From SM1-50 sp964467345 (lineage in GTDB: Archaea; Thermoplasmatota; E2; DHVEG-1), in the NCBI GenBank assembly GCA_964467345.1, contig CAYXPY010000028.1, forward strand, positions 1 to 26,212: a stretch of DNA of 26,212 nt, given 5' to 3'. Under the pieces are notes generated by a model. The model saw only the letters and a list, made by a program, of their open reading frames with translations, did no database searches and was not told where the DNA came from. This document shows positions 22,846-26,212 of the stretch, piece by piece. Numbering within the stretch: position 1 is the first letter of the stretch; the number at the start of each line of letters is the position of its first letter. Both the position numbers and the translations under genes were made by a program.

Positions 22846-23942
22846 ATGGACCTGTTCGCTATCACGTTTCAGTCGGTGATTGTGCTTCTTGGGATCGGCG
22901 TGTTTGGTTTTCTCATCGTGCAACGAAAGGTGGTTGCAGAGGATGCACTGGGTGCACTTTCCAGCCTTGCACTTGATCTTGCGTTACCCTGCCTGGTGTT
23001 TGTCAACATCGTGTCAAATTTTTCTCCGCAGGAGACACCTGACTGGTGGGTGCTGCCGTTGTGGTGGATGGTGTTTACTGCTCTTGCAGCAGTGCTTACA
23101 GTGGTCTTTATGTTTTTTTCACAGAGGGGGACCCGGCGTGAGTTTGCGATGAGCCTGTTCTTGCATAACGGCTTGTTTTTCCCTCTGGCGATCCTCACAG
23201 GGATGTTTGGTGCGTCCTCCCCGTATCTTGTCTCCTTGTTCCTGTTTATGATCTTGTATCCAGCGTTCCTCTTCAACATCTATCCTTTTTTCTTTGGGAA
23301 GAACGAGCGGAAGCTGAATCTGAAACGTATCTTCAACGTCGTGTTCATCGCAACCCTGGTTGCTCTTGGAATCCGGTTAGCTGACGTGGAACCATACATC
23401 CCTGCTGAGGTAATCTCGATTCTCTCGATGCTTGGTGCGATGACGGTTCCCTTGCTGATGTTGGTCATTGGTGGGAGTCTTTCACTTACGTTCCAGCGGA
23501 AAGGAAAAATCTATAGCGGGGAGATTGCAAAGTTCGTTGTCATGAAAAATATCCTCTTTCCGCTTGTTTTTTTAGGCATTCTCTGGTTTATCAGGCCGTC
23601 GTATNNNNNNNNNNNNNNNNNNNNNNNNNNNNNNNNNNNNNNNNNNNNNNNNNNNNNNNNNNNNNNNNNNNNNNNNNNNNNNNNNNNNNNNNNNNNNNNN
23701 NNNNTATCCTCTTTCCGCTTGTTTTTTTAGGCATTCTCTGGTTTATCAGGCCGTCGTATGAGATCGCGTTGTTGTTGATGTTGCAAAGTGCGGTGCCACC
23801 GGTGACCGCGCTGCCGATTTTCATAAAACGAGTGGGTGGGAATGAATCGATCGTCAACCAATTTCTGCTTGGGAGTTTTATCTGTTCTTTGGTGACGATC
23901 CCGGTGATGATATCGCTGTTTGCTTTGTTCTTCTCCCCGTAA
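22846..23942 (+). CDS. AEC (auxin efflux carrier) family transporter, split by a false gap
   Basis: A membrane transporter of the AEC family, with about ten hydrophobic helices from FAITFQSVIVLLGIGVFG to the C-terminal TIPVMISLFALFF. The N-terminal GALSSLALDLALPCLVF and the later PPVTALP segments are typical. These proteins export organic anions. The 100-N run (23605-23704) interrupts it. The 55 bp on each side are identical, so removing the Ns and one copy joins the frames (RPSY then EIALLLML) and restores a 313-residue protein, normal for the family. As given, the frame is broken. I used the ATG at 22846, which matches the family N-terminus. An ATG at 22804 is also open. Confidence 0.85.
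23550..23604 (+). repeat. 55-bp contig-end duplicate, left copy
   Basis: These bases, beginning TATCCTCTTTCCGC and ending GGCCGTCGTAT, are identical to 23705-23759 on the other side of the N run. They are most simply the same sequence present at two overlapping contig ends. Confidence 0.9.
23605..23704. other. Assembly gap of exactly 100 Ns
   Basis: A run of 100 N characters, a standard placeholder for a gap of unknown size. It lies inside the transporter gene between two identical 55-bp flanks, so its true length is probably zero or negative. Confidence 0.97.
23705..23759 (+). repeat. 55-bp contig-end duplicate, right copy
   Basis: Identical to 23550-23604, as described for the left copy. 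Confidence 0.9.
23705..23942 (+). CDS. C-terminal part of the AEC transporter after the gap
   Basis: This is the same gene as 22846-23604, listed separately because annotation pipelines will split it. The first 55 bp repeat the left flank (ILFPLVFLGILWFIRPSY). Then come EIALLLMLQSAVPPVTALP, a basic loop (IFIKRVGG) and a last hydrophobic helix before TAA at 23940-23942. There is no start codon context, and it is not an independent gene. Confidence 0.75.
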
Positions 23943-23945
23943 TGT

Positions 23946-24287
23946 TTATTTGTTGTCAGGTGGGCAGGAGTTGCATGCGGCAGCGAAGATGCCTTTTGCC
24001 GTGAGCAGTCTGCAGATGCGGCAGGTTTCCTCGATGACCGATGCATCGGTCTTGTTGATCAACCGTTCTGCTGAAACTGTGATTTCTTTGATGATGTCTG
24101 GGTCGTTGATGGCGATGTGGCCTCGTTTGTGGCCGAGGTATTGGCAGACTGCTGCGGGGGTGATGCCAAGCTTCTCTGCTGCCTCTTTTTGGTTCAACCC
24201 GAAGTTGGTGATCATGCGTTCTGCGATTTCCTTGCGGATAACGGGTAGACCGTTCCACATGACGTATTCACAGGGAGTGCGTTTCAT
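23946..24287 (-). CDS. HTH transcriptional regulator with C-terminal Cys cluster
   Basis: The 113-residue protein has a central XRE-like helix-turn-helix (about 29-55, NQKEAAEKLGITPAAVCQYLGHKRG) and a C-terminal CRIC ... CNSC pair (CxxC-12-CxxC), which could bind zinc or an Fe-S cluster. It resembles the small archaeal COG2522-type regulators. The target is unknown. The stop lies 3 bp from the end of the convergent transporter. A TATA box (TAATTATAAG, 24314-24323) about 30 nt upstream predicts an almost leaderless mRNA. Confidence 0.85.
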   Translation of the reverse strand: MKRTPCEYVMWNGLPVIRKEIAERMITNFGLNQKEAAEKLGITPAAVCQYLGHKRGHIAINDPDIIKEITVSAERLINKTDASVIEETCRICRLLTAKGIFAAACNSCPPDNK

Positions 24288-24401
24288 CGAGGGGGTACAA
24301 TCTGTTGTGTGTTCTTATAATTAGTGTTTTATTATTTTAAAAAAAAGGGTGATTGTGTGAAATCTGTTTTGGTTTTTCTAGGAGGAACACAGGAGCGAAA
24401 G

Positions 24402-24410
24402 TTTTATATA
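24402..24410 (+). promoter_or_regulatory. TATA box of the candidate RNA
   Basis: TTTTATATA predicts a start of transcription near 24432, inside the 16-bp palindrome that follows. It lies about 225 bp before the next start codon. Confidence 0.5.
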
Positions 24411-24420
24411 CGGCAGGTGT

Positions 24421-24436
24421 ATTAACAATTGTTAAT
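24421..24436. promoter_or_regulatory. Perfect 16-bp palindrome, probable operator
   Basis: ATTAACAATTGTTAAT is a perfect dyad, positioned 11 nt after the TATA box and covering the predicted transcription start. A repressor bound here would block initiation. The divergent HTH gene (23946-24287) is the nearest regulator candidate. Confidence 0.5.
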
Positions 24437-24601
24437 AGGGGTATATTGGAGATAAAACAAAAGGGGACCAAACAACTCACGTTAACACGCGTGGAGATGT
24501 AAGAACAAACAGGGGGCAAAAATTTTTTGCATCCCATCCTTTCCTCCTCTCCTCACCAACCTAAGAACCCTGTTTGCATTACATCTCTACCATGTTTTTT
24601 T
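24432..24601 (+). ncRNA. Candidate structured RNA with long stem and CU-rich loop
   Basis: No ORF is supported between 24288 and 24630. Within it, 24491-24502 pairs with 24579-24590 (12 bp, one G-U). After a small internal loop, 24506-24514 pairs with 24568-24576 (9 bp, CAAACAGGG with its exact complement). The enclosed part has a small GCAAAA/TTTTGC hairpin (24516-24530) and an unpaired pyrimidine loop (about 24533-24559) containing CCTCCTCTCCTCACC. A T tract follows at 24594-24601. TATA box, start, stem and T tract fit an independent RNA of about 170 nt. Alternatives are a 5' leader attenuator for the glycosylase gene or a small inverted-repeat element. Confidence 0.45.
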
Positions 24602-24630
24602 CTCTCCAATTCTTTTCGCAGGTGACATGA

Positions 24631-25254
24631 ATGAACGAACTGGTTGCGACCATACAACACCTCCAGCACAGCAGCATACAAAAAACAATACAACAAAGAA
24701 TCCAGGAATTCAAAGCCATCGATACAAGCTCTGCTGAAGAACTTTTCAAAGAACTCAGCTTCTGCATCCTAACTGCCAACTTTAACTCAGAGCGCACGAT
24801 CCCTTTGCATGACAGGCTTCATCCGTGTTTTTGTACTGATACGAAAGAAAACCTTGCAACAAAACTCAGGGCACAGGGCTATCGATTCCCCAACACCAGG
24901 GCAAGGTACATCACCGCATCGGTCGTCCATAAAAACCATCTCCCCCGCGTCATCCAGGAATTGAATCATAACGAACGGCGGGCATGGCTGGTCGACACCA
25001 TCCCGGGCCTTGGATACAAAGAAGCAAGTCATTTTTTGCGGAACATCGGTTTTGACGACTATGCGATCATTGATTTTCATATCCTTGACATCCTCGAACG
25101 GTATCATCTCATCAGAAAACCAAAGACGCTGACAGCAAAGAGATACCGGGACATCGAAGCAATCCTGCGAAAGCTTGCAGCCCAGACGAACCTGAGCCTT
25201 GCAGAGCTTGACCTGTACCTGTGGTATCTGGAGACCGGAAAAATATTGAAATAA
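24631..25254 (+). CDS. ogg: 8-oxoguanine DNA glycosylase/lyase, archaeal Ogg2 type
   Basis: The 207-residue HhH-GPD glycosylase has the length and layout of Ogg2: the N-terminal helical part (ELFKELSFCILTANFNSE) is followed by the helix-hairpin-helix VDTIPGLGYKEASHFLRNIG, containing the Schiff-base Lys, and IIDFHILDIL with the catalytic Asp. It removes oxidised guanine from DNA and cleaves the abasic site. GGTGA lies 5 nt before the ATG at 24631. The candidate RNA's T tract ends 30 bp upstream, so the two may share a transcript. The alkylation-repair gene follows after 29 bp. Confidence 0.92.
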   Translation: MNELVATIQHLQHSSIQKTIQQRIQEFKAIDTSSAEELFKELSFCILTANFNSERTIPLHDRLHPCFCTDTKENLATKLRAQGYRFPNTRARYITASVVHKNHLPRVIQELNHNERRAWLVDTIPGLGYKEASHFLRNIGFDDYAIIDFHILDILERYHLIRKPKTLTAKRYRDIEAILRKLAAQTNLSLAELDLYLWYLETGKILK

Positions 25255-25283
25255 CAGCCGATAGCATCGTTTTGTGAACACCC

Positions 25284-25979
25284 ATGAACTATGATGAGAT
25301 CATCCAGAAGCTACACTTGCTGGCAAACCCGGAGAACCTCAAAGGGATGGCACGCTATGGGATCAGCCCACATAACAACCTGGGGATCTCGATCTACGAG
25401 CTGCGGCCGCTTGCCAAGAAAATAGGCAAAGATCACGAACTTGCTTTGAGGTTGTGGGACTCGGGGATCCATGACGCGCGACTGCTCGCCTGCTTCATCG
25501 ACGACCCTGCGAAAGTAACAACGGAGCAGATGGATGCCTGGGCAGGGGATTTTGACTCATGGGATGTCTGCGACCAAGCCTGCACCAGTCTTTTCGACCA
25601 GACACCGTTCGCCGTTGAAAAGGTGTTTCAGTGGGCGGGAGCGGAAAAAGAGTTTGTCAAACGCGCTGCGTTCTGTCTCATCGCGGGACTTTCGGTCCAT
25701 GACAAGAACGCATCTGACCAGGTGTTCGAAGAGTTCTTGCCTCTGCTCATCACACATGCAGTTGATGAACGGAACTATGTTAAAAAAGCGGTGAAGTGGG
25801 CATTACGAAACATCGGTAAAAGAAATGCTCCATTGAACAAGAAGGCGTTGAAGACCGCGGAGAAAATACAAAGCATAGACTCAAGGTCTGCACGATGGAT
25901 AGCAGCCGATGCAATCCGCGAACTGAACAGTGAAAAAATTAAGCAACGACTCGAAAGGAAAAAAGAAGGGAAAAAATAA
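25284..25979 (+). CDS. alkD: DNA alkylation repair protein, AlkD-like
   Basis: The 231-residue protein is composed of HEAT-like helical repeats characteristic of AlkD, which removes N3- and N7-alkylated bases by wrapping DNA. Signatures include GMARYGISPHNNLGISIYELRPLAKKIG, the FDSWDVCDQACTSLF segment (with the Trp and Asp used for DNA contact and catalysis) and NYVKKAVKWALRNIGKRN. The C-terminal tail is highly basic (KRLERKKEGKK style). It forms a small repair pair with the Ogg2 gene just upstream. Confidence 0.92.
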   Translation: MNYDEIIQKLHLLANPENLKGMARYGISPHNNLGISIYELRPLAKKIGKDHELALRLWDSGIHDARLLACFIDDPAKVTTEQMDAWAGDFDSWDVCDQACTSLFDQTPFAVEKVFQWAGAEKEFVKRAAFCLIAGLSVHDKNASDQVFEEFLPLLITHAVDERNYVKKAVKWALRNIGKRNAPLNKKALKTAEKIQSIDSRSARWIAADAIRELNSEKIKQRLERKKEGKK

Positions 25980-25993
25980 AATTATTGAATCCA

Positions 25994-26161
25994 TCAGAGA
26001 CTCAGTGCTTTCTCTGGGCATTCATCAACGCAGACACCACAATCAATACAGGTGTCCTCATTGACTGCTGCTTTCCCATCGACTTTGATTGCCTCGACTG
26101 GACATGCGGTCGCGCAGGCTCCACAACCAGTGCATTTCTCTTTATCGACTTTAACTGCCAT
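25994..26161 (-). CDS. 2[4Fe-4S] ferredoxin
   Basis: A 55-residue bacterial-type ferredoxin with two complete cluster motifs: CTGCGACATACP (Cys 10, 13, 16, 20) and CIDCGVCVDECP (Cys 38, 41, 44, 48). It carries low-potential electrons and could serve, among other enzymes, the ferredoxin:thioredoxin reductase encoded about 4 kb away. AAGGT lies 8 nt before the ATG, and a TATA box is at 26201-26210. Confidence 0.95.
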   Translation of the reverse strand: MAVKVDKEKCTGCGACATACPVEAIKVDGKAAVNEDTCIDCGVCVDECPEKALSL

Positions 26162-26200
26162 AACGATATACCTTCTTGCACCCCGGATACCAGTTATCCT

Positions 26201-26210
26201 ATATATTTTT
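26201..26210 (-). promoter_or_regulatory. TATA box of the ferredoxin gene
   Basis: AAAAATATAT on the minus strand lies about 45 nt before the ATG. It leaves a leader of about 20 nt that includes the ribosome binding site. Confidence 0.45.
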
Positions 26211-26212
26211 TA

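Noticed and set aside
1..26212. CRISPR array, tRNA or rRNA genes, prophage or complete insertion sequence.
   Set aside because: I saw no regularly spaced repeats, no tRNA cloverleaf or rRNA-like stretch, and no intact transposase or integrase. Only the HTH remnant near 154-309 hints at a mobile element.

Overview
The window is archaeal. Most of it is core archaeal housekeeping: the translation factor aEF1-beta behind a small zinc-ribbon gene, an archaeal-type glutamyl-tRNA synthetase, an isoprenoid lipid operon built on isopentenyl phosphate kinase (the archaeal mevalonate variant), a PAC2-family protein, a stand-alone Lrp/AsnC RAM domain and an archaeal Ogg2 glycosylase. Promoters look archaeal, with TATA boxes about 25 nt before start codons and several probable leaderless starts. 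Other starts carry GGAGG or GGTGA ribosome binding sites. Secreted beta-helix (NosD-like) proteins, a membrane-anchored double winged-helix regulator and a zinc-ribbon ABC ATPase fit Thermoplasmatota or another uncultured euryarchaeal lineage. That placement is inference. A run of exactly 100 Ns shows that this is a draft scaffold, probably from a metagenome.

Layout. 1-2.1 kb: a decayed HTH (transposase-like) remnant, a secreted beta-helix protein and a doubtful 55-aa ORF behind a mini-cistron. 2.1-3.3 kb: zinc ribbon plus aEF1-beta, convergent with a membrane winged-helix regulator. 3.4-7.9 kb (minus strand): tightly packed operon ipk-fni-idsA-gltX. 7.97-9.4 kb: a small zinc protein that seems to start at ATT, then a gene-poor stretch with hairpins, a diverged direct repeat and a lipoprotein gene. 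9.4-13.7 kb (plus): RNA m5C methyltransferase, exonuclease III, M32 carboxypeptidase, phosphoglycerate mutase. 13.8-16 kb: zinc-ribbon ABC ATPase and ABC-2 permease. 16-18.1 kb (minus): beta-helix/metalloprotease secreted protein. 18.2-21 kb: RAM domain, nitroreductase, PAC2, HAD phosphatase, YjbQ. 21-22.3 kb: a thiol-redox block with two tiny zinc proteins divergent from a glutaredoxin / ferredoxin:thioredoxin reductase-rubredoxin operon. 22.3-24.3 kb: hemerythrin, AEC transporter (interrupted by a false gap) and a Cys-rich HTH regulator. 24.3-26.2 kb: a candidate structured non-coding RNA with its own promoter, two DNA base-repair genes and a 2[4Fe-4S] ferredoxin.

Three observations most deserve follow-up. 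First, the candidate RNA at 24432-24601 has a TATA box, a 16-bp palindrome at the predicted start site, a 12+9 bp stem, a CU-rich loop resembling the 16S anti-Shine-Dalgarno tail, and a T tract. Second, the gap at 23605-23704 is flanked by an identical 55-bp sequence, so it is almost certainly spurious and one intact transporter gene lies across it. Third, a zinc protein has its first CxxC and ribosome binding site upstream of any canonical start codon.
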